From DT-111 sp965263225 (GTDB taxonomy: Bacteria; Bacteroidota; Bacteroidia; Chitinophagales; Saprospiraceae): DNA of 64,000 nucleotides. The stretch is taken from NCBI GenBank assembly GCA_965263225.1, contig CBDHHG010000008.1, forward strand, positions 186,001 to 250,000, in the 5' to 3' direction. The notes under the pieces were generated by a model. It did not search any database. It had not been told where the DNA came from and saw only the letters and a program-made list of their open reading frames with translations. Within the stretch, counting starts at the first letter, position 1; each line of letters begins with the position of its first letter. Shown here piece after piece: positions 1-9,700 of the stretch. A program made the translations under genes and the position numbers.

Positions 1-739
1 ACAAACCCAGGGCACGGCTCGTATTAAATTGCCCAAGGTCTAGTTTAAAGGTGCTGTGCTCCAGGGCATCTTTGGTCTGAAATTGCACATAGCCCGCGGT
101 GGAAAAGTTGCCTTTATCCGCCTGATAGGGGCCTTTGCCAAAGTCTATTTTATCGATAGTTTCCGGGATCAAGAAATGAAGATCTGCGTAACCTTGACCA
201 TGGGCATGGGATACCATATTGACCGGCATTCCATCTACTGTTAGCTGGATATCTGTACCGTGATCGATGTCAAATCCGCGGAGAAATATCTGTTCTGCTT
301 TTCCTCCACCAGCGTGTTGGCCAATGAAAAGGCCAGGTACTTTTCGGAGAATTTCTTGGGAGGAATTGACCGGGTTTAGGGTGAGATCTATTCCCGAAAG
401 TAAGTTTAATGCGCGATCGCTCCTTCCTACTACAACTTCATCCAACTGAAATACAGATACCTCCAACTGGACTGTTAAGGGAGCATCTGTATCCTCTATA
501 ATTTCCGTGGCGGTTTTGTAGCCCAGGTGAATTAGCTGTAGGGTATCACCTGGGGAGCAATCCTTGAGTAGGAAGGTACCCGTACTGGTTGAATGCGCGT
601 GCTCTTGGGTATTGACGTTGATAATATATGCCCCAGCCAATGGCTGTTGTTTTTTGTCTAATACCCTCCCAGACAAGTCTTGAGAGTAGGCCAAGATAGA
701 GATAAAGAAAAGCGACAAAAGGGAAATAGCTGTTTTCAT
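1..739 (-). CDS. TonB-dependent receptor, N-terminal part (runs off the left edge)
   Basis: This is the N-terminal part of an outer-membrane TonB-dependent receptor; about 246 codons are visible and the barrel lies outside the window. Reading the minus strand from ATG at 739 gives a signal peptide (MKTAISLLSLFFISILAYSQ), then a carboxypeptidase-regulatory-like beta sandwich (DLSGRVLDKKQQPLAGAY), then a plug domain (VFQLDEVVVGRSDRALNLL, FLRGFDIDHGTDIQLTVDGM, HAHGQGYADLHFL). The early HGTD and HAHGQGYADLHFLIPE segments recall receptors that import metal or small ligands rather than SusC-type glycan porins, and no SusD partner is visible. The substrate cannot be told. The start is secure because it opens directly into the signal peptide. 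Confidence 0.85.
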   Translation of the reverse strand, partial: MKTAISLLSLFFISILAYSQDLSGRVLDKKQQPLAGAYIINVNTQEHAHSTSTGTFLLKDCSPGDTLQLIHLGYKTATEIIEDTDAPLTVQLEVSVFQLDEVVVGRSDRALNLLSGIDLTLNPVNSSQEILRKVPGLFIGQHAGGGKAEQIFLRGFDIDHGTDIQLTVDGMPVNMVSHAHGQGYADLHFLIPETIDKIDFGKGPYQADKGNFSTAGYVQFQTKDALEHSTFKLDLGQFNTSRALGL

Positions 740-909
740 GGTATCGTTCTAGATTATGCTTGATTTTGTACGTAATACTTGTTTAGGACTATATACGGGC
801 CCTTTGGCTTTTTAGGATTTAGTCCCTGGTAAAAAACAAATGGTAATTACAATAAACGTACCTTAGATGCTTTCTTTACTTGCATTCCTTCGATCCAATT
901 TGAAAAAAC

Positions 910-1698
910 ATGAAACGCATCCAACTCTTTGAATTTGAAGATCTTCCGTGGTTTCCAAATTTCATTCGCAAATGCATGACGCGCTTGATCGTAGTGATGC
1001 ATCGCTTTTTGGGCACACGTGATCAATTGTTGGTTTTATTGAAAAAAGTGATTTCGGAAAGTGGTGAAAAGCGAATTATTGATCTCTGCTCAGGGAGTGG
1101 CGGGCCGATGCTCTATGCCTTTGAACATCTTCGGAAAGAAGTGGGCTTTGAGGACTTGTCCTTAACGATGACGGATCTTTATCCCAATGAGCAATTTGCC
1201 AAACAAGTGAATGATCGGGATGATCCAAAACTGTCCTTTCAAAAAGAACCGCTTGATGCCACTCAGGTCGGAGACAAGATCAAGGGGCTTCGCATTATGG
1301 TGAGTAGTTTTCATCACATGCCTCCACTGCTTGCTAAACGCATTCTAGCGTATGCAGAAAAGAGTCGCCAACCTATTTTGATCTTTGAGATCAGTGACAA
1401 TAGTGTCCCGGTTTGGGCCAACTTTATTGCCATTCCGATCAATTTTATCATGTGTCTTTTCGTTACGCCCTTCGTGCGCCCAATGAGCTGGCAGCAATTG
1501 GTATTTACCTATCCCATCCCCATTATTCCTATTGCTTTTGCTTGGGATGGAGCCGTTTCAAATGCCAGAACTTATACGCTAAAGGATATGGATGAACTTT
1601 TGGAAGGTTTGGGAAAGGAAGGTTACCACTGGGAAAAGGATCTGATCTCCAGTCCGAAAGCAAAGATGCTCTACCTTTGGGGAAGGCCAACGAGCTAA
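910..1698 (+). CDS. Class I SAM-dependent methyltransferase-like protein
   Basis: A 262-residue protein with a Rossmann motif I typical of class I SAM methyltransferases (IIDLCSGSGGPM, residues 56-67). An acidic segment (MTDLYPNEQ) follows at the position where motif II binds the ribose. A segment reading MVSSFHHMPP lies where these enzymes carry motif IV. The C-terminal half has two hydrophobic stretches (around FIAIPINFIMCLFVTPF and YPIPIIPIAFAW), so the protein may be membrane associated. The substrate is unknown. It is divergently oriented from the TonB receptor across a 170 bp gap and is followed at 86 bp by the PAP2 phosphatase on the same strand, so the two may be co-transcribed. Confidence 0.7.
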   Translation: MKRIQLFEFEDLPWFPNFIRKCMTRLIVVMHRFLGTRDQLLVLLKKVISESGEKRIIDLCSGSGGPMLYAFEHLRKEVGFEDLSLTMTDLYPNEQFAKQVNDRDDPKLSFQKEPLDATQVGDKIKGLRIMVSSFHHMPPLLAKRILAYAEKSRQPILIFEISDNSVPVWANFIAIPINFIMCLFVTPFVRPMSWQQLVFTYPIPIIPIAFAWDGAVSNARTYTLKDMDELLEGLGKEGYHWEKDLISSPKAKMLYLWGRPTS

Positions 1699-1783
1699 AT
1701 CTAAGATGCATGAGCACTTAGCCATTAGGAACTAATGTTACGTATGATCTACAGGGAGCCAAGGAAGGGTATGGATTCCAGAG

Positions 1784-2608
1784 ATGAGACCGAATAAATA
1801 CAACACAATGCAAGAATTTATCCGAAAATCACAGGCACTGCTTGTTGTACTGTTCCTCTTTTCGATAGCTGACCTTTGCGCTCAGCGGGACAGTCCTTAT
1901 CATACGGCTTGGCAAAGAGATGCTTATTATTTAGGTGGTGGAATTTCAGCAACCTTACTGGGATTCTACTTGAAAGCAAATACCCCGAAATTGAAATTGA
2001 GCGATTTGGACTTGGGGAAGGTCAATCGCTTTGATCGAGTAGCTACGACTTATAGCTCAGGACGAGCAGACAAGTTGAGTGATCACACAATGAATCTCAG
2101 TATCGGACTTTCCGTCGTATTGCTTGCTAAGGAAAGAAGTAGGACTGATTTTGGTAGGGTAGCTCTGCTCTTTGCCGAAACAATGCTTTGGAATCAAGGA
2201 CTTACAGATATCATTAAGTCTACTTCAAGAAGACCACGACCCTATATTTTTGATGAAAATATTGACCCGGCAAAGGTACTGAGCAGCAACGATCGCGCTA
2301 GCTTTGTCTCGGGACACACATCTGGCGCCACATCAGCAGCTATCTTCTTTGCCCGTACATTCAGCGATTATTATCCGAATAGTCCCTGGAAGCCCTATGT
2401 CTGGGGTGTTTCCATCGCACTTCCTGCTTTGACAGCTTATTTGAGAGTGCGGGGAGGCCAGCATTACCCAACAGATGTGATCGCTGGATATTTGCTAGGA
2501 GGAACCATTGGTTACCTGATTCCTACACTTCATAAAAGACCTCTGATAGCCAAGAGGTTATCCTTGAGTCCAACTAATCAAGGATTCTTTTTGTCCTATC
2601 GCTTTTAG
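1784..2608 (+). CDS. PAP2-family (phosphatidic acid phosphatase type 2) protein
   Basis: A 274-residue exported or membrane-bound phosphatase of the PAP2/haloperoxidase superfamily, which removes phosphate from lipid phosphates or pyrophosphates on the periplasmic side. All three signature motifs are present: K145-x6-R152-P153, SGH at 176-178, and R221-x5-H227-x3-D231 (VRGGQHYPTD). The N-terminus is a signal peptide or anchor (LLVVLFLFSIADLCAQ). Met9 (position 1808) is an alternative start closer to it. Two or three hydrophobic helices surround the active site. The substrate is not predictable from sequence. It follows the methyltransferase-like gene on the same strand. Confidence 0.88.
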   Translation: MRPNKYNTMQEFIRKSQALLVVLFLFSIADLCAQRDSPYHTAWQRDAYYLGGGISATLLGFYLKANTPKLKLSDLDLGKVNRFDRVATTYSSGRADKLSDHTMNLSIGLSVVLLAKERSRTDFGRVALLFAETMLWNQGLTDIIKSTSRRPRPYIFDENIDPAKVLSSNDRASFVSGHTSGATSAAIFFARTFSDYYPNSPWKPYVWGVSIALPALTAYLRVRGGQHYPTDVIAGYLLGGTIGYLIPTLHKRPLIAKRLSLSPTNQGFFLSYRF

Positions 2609-2753
2609 TTCGTAGAGTTAAGCTTCCAAAGCACCTTTCTCAGCCTTAGATTTGTTATATTTACGAATTGGAGTGTACTCGGACTTTTAGTGTCACTTCA
2701 AAGGAAGAAGATCGTAAAACAAAACACTTTTACCAACTTTTAACAACAAGCTT

Positions 2754-4157
2754 ATGCAAAAGAACCTAGACCGTCGGTCTTTTCTGACAGCCGTCAGTAT
2801 GTTAGCCGCCGGGAACTTGATGTCGGTCCCGTCCTGGGGTTTCGGCAAATCCAATGCTAAGTTAAAAATCGTACTAGTCGGAACTGGAGTTCGTGGTACT
2901 TCCTTTTGGGGGAAGCGCCTCGTTGAACAGTACGCTGATATCTTAGAGTTTGTAGGACTTTGTGATATCAATGAAGGACGATTGGCCTATGCTAAGACTT
3001 ACATGGGAGTGAGCTGCCCGACCTTCACGGATTTTGAGGAAATGGTCAGTACAACCAAACCAGATCTAGTGATTGTTACGACCAAGGACTCGACCCATCA
3101 CGAATTCATTATCAAAGGATTGGATATGGGCTGTGATGTGTTGACCGAAAAGCCCTTGACCACTGATGAAGACAAGTGCCAAGCCATCCTGGATGCGGAG
3201 CGACGAAACAATCGAAATGTAATTGTAGGATTCAACTACCGCTGGAGTCCCTACATGACCAAGATCAAGGAGTTATTGGTGAATAACGAGATCGGGAAGG
3301 TCGTTTCTGTTGACTTCCATTGGTATCTCAACACCTATCATGGAGCTTCTTACTTTCGTCGTTGGCATGGCCTTCGCCAAGCGGGTGGAACCTTATGGGT
3401 GCATAAAGCCACGCATCATTTTGACTTAGTCAATTGGTGGTTGGATTCTGATCCGGCTGAGGTATTTGCTTATGGTGCGCTGGAGCATTACGGGAGCAAC
3501 GGCCCTTTCCGTGGAGAGAATTGTCGAACCTGTGAGCACAAGAAGGATTGCAAATTCCACTGGGATATTACCAAGAGCAAGCGGAATATGGACCTCTACG
3601 TCAATAATGAAAAGTATGACGGATATGTGCGAGACAGTTGTCTATTCAGACATGATATCAATATCTATGACAAGATGTCTGCGCAGATCAAGTATGCCAA
3701 TGATGTATTGGTAAATTATTCGCTGACTACCTACTCCCCATTCGAGGGCTGGCGTATTGCTTTCAATGGCACAGATGGGCGAATTGAAGCCTGGCTAGAT
3801 ATTCCTTGGATGGAAAATAGTGGCATGGATCAAGCGGAATTACACGCTGCAGAAATGTCCCAGGATAAGAAAGATGACAAGGAGCGCAAGCCGATCATCT
3901 TGCATAAGAACTGGAATGAGTATCAAACTATTGAAGTGGTTTCTGAACGTGGAGGCCACGGTGGTGGTGATAAGCGATTGCACGATAAGATTTTCCGCAA
4001 TCCTAACAATCCAGACCCGTACAAGCATTCAGCGGGTACTCGGGATGGTGCAATGTCGATTTTGGTTGGTATTGCGGCTCGTAAGAGTATCGAATCCGGT
4101 CGGCCGGTGAAGATCGCCGAATTGACAGATTTGGAGCCACGGGCTAAGCGGTTGTAG
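2754..4157 (+). CDS. Tat-exported Gfo/Idh/MocA-family oxidoreductase with cysteine cluster
   Basis: A 467-residue NAD(P)-dependent sugar or cyclitol dehydrogenase-like protein with a twin-arginine signal (DRRSFLTAVSMLAAG), so it should act folded in the periplasm. The Rossmann fold starts at KIVLVGTGVRG, the family EKP lysine motif is LTEKPLTT, and the catalytic region is HKATHHFDLVNWW. An insertion in the substrate domain carries Cys-x2-Cys-x5-Cys (ENCRTCEHKKDCKF) and a further Cys in RDSCLF about 50 residues on, which could bind a metal or form disulfides. The substrate is unknown. It stands alone between the PAP2 gene and a strong terminator at 4204-4238. Unlike IolG (20157-21161), it carries an export signal. 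Confidence 0.87.
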   Translation: MQKNLDRRSFLTAVSMLAAGNLMSVPSWGFGKSNAKLKIVLVGTGVRGTSFWGKRLVEQYADILEFVGLCDINEGRLAYAKTYMGVSCPTFTDFEEMVSTTKPDLVIVTTKDSTHHEFIIKGLDMGCDVLTEKPLTTDEDKCQAILDAERRNNRNVIVGFNYRWSPYMTKIKELLVNNEIGKVVSVDFHWYLNTYHGASYFRRWHGLRQAGGTLWVHKATHHFDLVNWWLDSDPAEVFAYGALEHYGSNGPFRGENCRTCEHKKDCKFHWDITKSKRNMDLYVNNEKYDGYVRDSCLFRHDINIYDKMSAQIKYANDVLVNYSLTTYSPFEGWRIAFNGTDGRIEAWLDIPWMENSGMDQAELHAAEMSQDKKDDKERKPIILHKNWNEYQTIEVVSERGGHGGGDKRLHDKIFRNPNNPDPYKHSAGTRDGAMSILVGIAARKSIESGRPVKIAELTDLEPRAKRL

Positions 4158-4203
4158 TTTTTGTTGGTGTAAGGCATCAACAATGGCGGGATCACCGCCA
4201 CTT

Positions 4204-4238
4204 AATAGCTGCGGAGGGTTTGCCGCAGCTATTTTTTT
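4204..4238 (+). terminator. Rho-independent terminator after the 2754-4157 oxidoreductase
   Basis: A perfect 11 bp inverted repeat (AATAGCTGCGG at 4204-4214, CCGCAGCTATT at 4223-4233) is followed by a run of T. It lies 47 bp after the oxidoreductase stop codon. Confidence 0.85.
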
Positions 4239-4349
4239 GGACTCAGATGGTTACCTTTTCCCTTCTAAATCGATTAACTAATGAAATCGTACTTGAAAGC
4301 CTAATTTTTCGGGATTGAATATCCCTTATTTTTATTGTAATTTGTGAAA

Positions 4350-4922
4350 ATGACTCGATCAGACATAGGAAATATGCCAATACGACGCTTTTCGGTGGAG
4401 GAATACTATCGACTAGCGGAGGTAGGTATTCTAGGCCCAGAGGACAAAGTTGAATTGATAAATGGAGAAATTGTCAAGATGAGTCCTATTGGTCCAAGAC
4501 ATGCTAGTTTAGTCAATAGACTAAATAGGCTACTACTGCAATTATTAGATGAAAAGTATCTTATCAGTCCTCAGAATCCGGTTCGTTTATCATTTTATTC
4601 GGAGCCAGAACCTGACCTAGCTGTACTATTTTTTAGAGATGATTATTATCGATCGCAACATCCAGAACCAAAGGACGTTGCGCTACTTATAGAGGTCTCA
4701 GATAGTACTGTAGAATACGATTCCAAAGTGAAAGCTCCCCTATATGCAGAACAAGGGATTCAGGAATACTGGATGGTGGATGTACAAAAGGGGCAGTTTC
4801 TGGTGCATACCAAACCTGCGAATTCCACTTATCAAAAGCAGATTGTTTTCCGACAAGGTGAGGTATTGACCAGCCCGATGTTCCCAAAGGGGGTATCGGT
4901 GACGGAGTTGCTGGGCTCCTAG
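4350..4922 (+). CDS. Uma2-family (DUF820) restriction-endonuclease-fold protein
   Basis: A protein of about 190 residues belonging to the Uma2/DUF820 family, which has a PD-(D/E)XK nuclease fold and no firmly established cellular role. Typical family segments are FSVEEYYRLAEVGIL, ELINGEIVKMSPIGPRH, EPEPDLAVLF, LLIEVSDSTVEYD and AEQGIQEYWMVDV; the acidic residues in the last three form the presumed active site. I place the start at ATG 4350; a GTG two codons upstream (4344) and ATG 4374 are alternatives. These genes are abundant and often multicopy in cyanobacteria and filamentous bacteria, so transfer is possible. It is monocistronic, with terminators on both sides. Confidence 0.85.
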   Translation: MTRSDIGNMPIRRFSVEEYYRLAEVGILGPEDKVELINGEIVKMSPIGPRHASLVNRLNRLLLQLLDEKYLISPQNPVRLSFYSEPEPDLAVLFFRDDYYRSQHPEPKDVALLIEVSDSTVEYDSKVKAPLYAEQGIQEYWMVDVQKGQFLVHTKPANSTYQKQIVFRQGEVLTSPMFPKGVSVTELLGS

Positions 4923-4953
4923 ACTTCCGAAATCTTGAAGATTTCGGAAGTCT
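4921..4953 (+). terminator. Long inverted repeat at the end of the Uma2 gene
   Basis: A near-perfect palindrome (AGACTTCCGAAATCTT, a one-base loop region, and AAGATTTCGGAAGTCT) begins at the last base of the stop codon. There is no T run, so it may act as an mRNA-end stabiliser or a bidirectional terminator. Confidence 0.55.
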
Positions 4954-4969
4954 AGGATGCGACAAACAG

Positions 4970-5002
4970 AAAGCGGCCCGATGTGACCATCGGACCGCTT
5001 TT
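4970..5002. terminator. Bidirectional terminator between Uma2 and susD1
   Basis: The stem AAAGCGGcCCGATG / CATCGGaCCGCTTT has one mismatch and a TGAC loop, with T-rich ends on both strands. It should stop both the Uma2 (+) and susD1 (-) transcripts. Confidence 0.8.
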
Positions 5003-5040
5003 ACATTATAGATAACTTAGATTAGCATTCTAAATCATGT

Positions 5041-6729
5041 TTATTGGTATCCCGGATTTTGACCGTAGCCTCCAAGTGTTCTATCAATTTGATCTTGAGG
5101 AATCGGGCGAAGCACGTGGAAATCTTGGATATTAGGTCCACCTTGTTCGTTGTGTAAGCGCACACGCTCTACCAACTTGTTGGTACGAACCAAATCCCAC
5201 CAGCGATGTCCTTCACCAACTAGCTCTCTAGCTCTTTCATCTAGGATGAAGTCTAAGGTTACATCTCCGGCACCAATTTCTACGGCAGCTTCTTGTCCAG
5301 GCCAAGCACCTCTACGTCTAACCATATTGAGATCCTCTGCGGCACCCGCAGCGTTATTTTGCGCTAAGCGTGCTTCAGCTCTAAGAAGGTAAGCATCTGC
5401 TAGGCGCATCAGGATGAAGTCACGTTGTCCTTGTGTTTTTTGACGGTCTGGGCGCGTAGGATCAATCCATTTGTTCATGGATGGGAATCGGCGCTCATCC
5501 CACTCATCACTGGAGTAAACGGCATAACGAGCCTTTGCTTGACGATCTGGCCCCCATTCTGCATCGGTACCTGGTCCTGGGATATAAACAGCCGTATCTC
5601 CTAAAGTGAATTTAGGTTGGCCTACCAAACCTGCATCCACATGTCCAGCAGCTGCTTCTTCCGAGGTCCAAGTAGGGATATTACTCTCTCTATTAGAGAA
5701 CCATACATGCTTGAAGGTCTTGTCATAGCGAGCGTCAACATTTCTGTCCCAAAGTCCTAATAGGAAATTAGTAGGACGGAATCGCTTCCATGGACGACCA
5801 TTGGTGATATCACGAGTCATGCCAGGAAGTACATCATATTCCATTAAGAAATACAGGTGTCCTCTATGACCTTGACCATCCAAGCCTTCGTCTACTTGTG
5901 ACTTGGAGTTTTGTACCACAAATACAACTTCATCGTTTTGCTCATTGTCAATGTCCCAAAGACTTGAAAAGTCATCTAGAAGTTTGAAGTCATAATTGTT
6001 GATTACGTTACTGAACAGCGTTTCAGCGCGGCTAGCATCATTGCCATCTCCGTAACTCTTGTAACTTCTGGTCAACAAAACCTTTGCCAAGAGAAATTCA
6101 GCGGCTGGCTTGGTGGCCCGGCCATATTCATCCTGTACATCAGGAAGAACGGAAATGGCAAATTCTAGATCTGGGATAATGGCTTGGCTGTAGATTTCAC
6201 CTGCTGCAGTACGGTTGGCCTCTAATTCTACTCCTTCTGTTTCTTCCAGTGTCAAATGGATGTCTCCATAAGTTTGTACCAATACGAAGTAGTACAAGGC
6301 TCTTAGGAAACGCACTTCTGCTATACGCTGATTCTTGGTATCCTGACTAATGGCATCGATCTTGGCGCCACGGTTGATGGTGGCATTTGCTTGATTAATG
6401 CCTCGATAAAAATCTCTCCAGGTATCACGTGCATAGCCATTGTTAGGGTTCAAGTCACCGGTGTATCGGTTGTACATTTTCCATCCACCATCTGCACCAT
6501 TGGTGTAGGTATCTGTACCGAAGACAGTCATGGTAAAGCCTCTTTCTACACTAAAGAAGGGCTTCATCCAGGAATAGGTGGCTTTTACGGCATCTTCAAA
6601 ACCTTGTGGAGTAGTATAGTAGGTACCAGAAGATACGTCTGAGACGAGTTCTTCTTCCAAATAGCCTTCACAGGAGGTGCCAAAGAAGGCCACCAGTGTT
6701 AATAAGAAAAGGTATATTTTATTTTTCAT
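5041..6729 (-). CDS. SusD/RagB-family nutrient-binding lipoprotein (pair 1)
   Basis: An outer-membrane surface lipoprotein that captures ligand and lids the SusC porin encoded just upstream. Starting from ATG 6729 gives a clean lipoprotein signal ending at Cys20 (MKNKIYLFLLTLVAFFGTSC). A further ATG at 6762 would add 11 residues and is less likely. The protein (562 aa) has the SusD TPR-like core (YGRATKPAAEFLLAKVLLTR, LADAYLLRAEARLAQNNA) and the family C-terminus (RARELVGEGHRWWDLVRTNK ending in GGYGQNPGYQ). It lies about 50 bp downstream of susC1. The ligand is not evident, because the only enzymes nearby are a sulfatase, oxidoreductases and a DUF6807 protein. Confidence 0.93.
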   Translation of the reverse strand: MKNKIYLFLLTLVAFFGTSCEGYLEEELVSDVSSGTYYTTPQGFEDAVKATYSWMKPFFSVERGFTMTVFGTDTYTNGADGGWKMYNRYTGDLNPNNGYARDTWRDFYRGINQANATINRGAKIDAISQDTKNQRIAEVRFLRALYYFVLVQTYGDIHLTLEETEGVELEANRTAAGEIYSQAIIPDLEFAISVLPDVQDEYGRATKPAAEFLLAKVLLTRSYKSYGDGNDASRAETLFSNVINNYDFKLLDDFSSLWDIDNEQNDEVVFVVQNSKSQVDEGLDGQGHRGHLYFLMEYDVLPGMTRDITNGRPWKRFRPTNFLLGLWDRNVDARYDKTFKHVWFSNRESNIPTWTSEEAAAGHVDAGLVGQPKFTLGDTAVYIPGPGTDAEWGPDRQAKARYAVYSSDEWDERRFPSMNKWIDPTRPDRQKTQGQRDFILMRLADAYLLRAEARLAQNNAAGAAEDLNMVRRRGAWPGQEAAVEIGAGDVTLDFILDERARELVGEGHRWWDLVRTNKLVERVRLHNEQGGPNIQDFHVLRPIPQDQIDRTLGGYGQNPGYQ

Positions 6730-6779
6730 TTTAATTATGTCTTTGATTGAATGGTTTAGCATAAAACTTGACGCTGAAA

Positions 6780-9700
6780 TTAGAATTGCGCGTTAATACC
6801 AAACAAAATCAGTCTAGTACTAGGAATAATGGAATCACCACTACCGATCGTTGGTAATGAAGAGGTATTGGTGTTATCTACCTCAGGATCGAATGTGTCG
6901 AAAGGAGAGAATACCAATAAGTTTTGTCCGGAAACGTATACTTTCAAACGAGACATTTTCAATTTAGAAGCAATACTCTCTGGGAGGGTGTAGCCTAGAG
7001 AGGCATTACGCAACTTGATGAAACTACCATCAAAATACCCTAACGTAGAGTTGTTTCTTGGACGTTCCTGATTCTCATTAGGGCGAGGGAATTCATTGGT
7101 CGGATTATTTGGTGTCCAATAATCTACATCCAAGTTATTGTATCGACCAAATAGACCATTGAAACTACCGCTAGTATGGAAGTTACTTCTGATCATTCCA
7201 CCCTGACGGAAGAAGAAGAAGAAGCTTAGGTCAATTCCTTTGTAAGATAAACGGTTGGTGATACCACCTAGGAAATCAGGTACATCTGTTCCTAAGATGA
7301 TACGGTCATCCGCTGCAGTAATGAGTCCATCACCATTCTGGTCTCTTAACTTAATCTCTCCAGGTACTTTGTTCTCGGCACTGCTAGCCAAGTCAGCCTC
7401 ATTAGTTTGGTAAATACCAAGCTTTTCATAGTCATAGAATACACGAATCGGTTGGCCAATAAACCAACGATTACCAATATCATCTATGGCATTTCCATTT
7501 TCATCCTTCAATGCAAGTTCTGTGATCTTTTCATTGTAAGTGGAGATGTTGAAATCTATATTCCATTGGAAGTCTCGGGTATTCACGATAGCTGCCCCGA
7601 TGCTAAATTCGATACCATCAGATTGTGTAGAACCAATATTCTGAAGAACGTTGTTGTAACCAGAAGTAAACGGAAGGTTTCTAGCTAACAGTAGGTCCGT
7701 GGTATTCGTACGGTATACCTCTATGGCGCCATTGAAGCGGCCATTCAACATACTAAAGTCAACACCGATGTTAGTTGTACTGGAGATTTCCCATCCTAAG
7801 TCTGGGTTAGGGATCTGGTTCAAACCAAAACCAAAGGCAGGACTTTCATCCCAAGCGTAAGTTGTACGAGATAATGCACCAGCTGTCTGGTAAGGATTAA
7901 TAGAAGTATTACCTACAGCACCATAGGATACTCTCAGCTTCAATTCGTCAAGCCAACTTACATTATCCATGAATGGTTCTTCTAGGATACGCCAGCCCAA
8001 AGACACACCTGGGAAGTAAGCCCATTTGTTGCCTTCAGAAAGACGAGAAGATCCATCTGCACGTAACGTAGCAGAGAAAAGATACTTGTTGTTGTAGTCG
8101 TAGTTAACACGACCCATAAAGGATGCTAAGGTCCATTCACGCAATGCACTGCTTAAGTTCCCCTTCACTTCAGCTGTTCCAATGTTGTGGAACAGTTGCG
8201 ATTCGTACGGTAGGTTGGATACCTCAGTTCGGTGACTTTGGAAGTTAAGAGATTGGATACTTTGAAGTGCCGTAATTCCTAGCGTATGGCCACCTGAGAA
8301 CGACTTATTGTAATTTAAGATATTCTCCAGTGTATAACCGATTTCCTGGTTGTTTTGGATGCCAGCATTGGAAATACCACCACGGTTTCGGTTGGTATTA
8401 CGTCCAGTAAATACCCCTCTTTTGAAAAGACGTACATCAGGGCCAAAGTTGACGGTATAGGTCAAACCTTCTAGGATATTAGCCTTGATATAGAAAGGCA
8501 CAAAGATACGGTTAGTACTACGTTCGTCCACTACAGCGTTTTCTACCAATTCATTCAAAGGGTTGGTACGAATACCATCATTGGTAGGAAGTAACAATAA
8601 GTTGCCTTCTGCATCATACGGTACACCGAGTGGGTTGTTAGCCAAGGCTTCTCCCATAGTAGCGTTAGAACCATAGTTCTGTACCGTGTTGGTGGCCAAG
8701 AAGGATACACCAGCACTAAACGTTTTATCAATCTTGTGATCTAGGTTCACGCGAGCTGTTAGTCGACTGAAGTCCATATTACTAATGATACCTTGCTCGT
8801 CAAAGTAGCCCAAAGCTATGTTGAACTGTGTCTTGGCTGTTCCACCTCGTAAACTCAATTGGTGGTTAGTTTGCCAGCCATCCCCTAATACTAGGTCTTG
8901 ATAATTGGTAGAAGTACCATTAGCCAATGAGATAGGCTCGATAGGGTCTGTCCAAACTAAATCATCCGCAGGAATTTCACCATCCCAACCTCTTCTTCGA
9001 GATTCTCGCTTCAGCGCGCCATATTCTGCGCCATTCATCATATCAACAGTTCTCAAGGCGCTTGTAGTACCAAAATAACCATCGTAAGCTACAATGGTTC
9101 TACCTTCGCTACCGCGCTTGGTGGTGATGATGATTACTCCGTTGGCACCTCTAGAACCGTAAATGGCTGTTGCCGCTGCGTCTTTCAAAATCTCCATGGA
9201 TTGGATATCCTGCGGATTGATATCATTAATCGCATTGGTACCGGATGTTTGCGGAATACCGTCGATTACGAAAAGTGGATCATTGGAAGCTGTAATGGAT
9301 CGACGCCCACGAATACGAATCGTTGGATTGGCCCCTGGACGGCCACCTGTCTGTACGATATCAACACCAGCTACCTGTCCCTGCATAGCTTGTACGCCAC
9401 TAGGAACTGGAATGGCACTGATCTTCTCAGCATCCAGGTTGGCGATCGCACCTGTCACCACTCGCTTTTTCTGCACACCATAACCTACGACCACGACTTC
9501 ATCTAAAATAGTAGAGTCTTCGGATAGGGTTATTTGAATGGTGCTCTGTGTACCAACCTCTACTTCAAGATCTTTGAAGCCTGTATAGGTAATTAATAGT
9601 ACTGCATCATTGCCCTCTATGTCGATGGAGAAGTTGCCGTCTATGTCAGTCACTGTACCCGTAGAGGTACCTTTGACTCGTACAGTGGCACCGATCAGAG

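Noticed and set aside
2754..4157. GH109-like glycosidase interpretation of the exported oxidoreductase
   Set aside because: The EKP catalytic motif and dehydrogenase-type pattern fit an ordinary Gfo/Idh oxidoreductase; I saw no glycosidase-specific signature.
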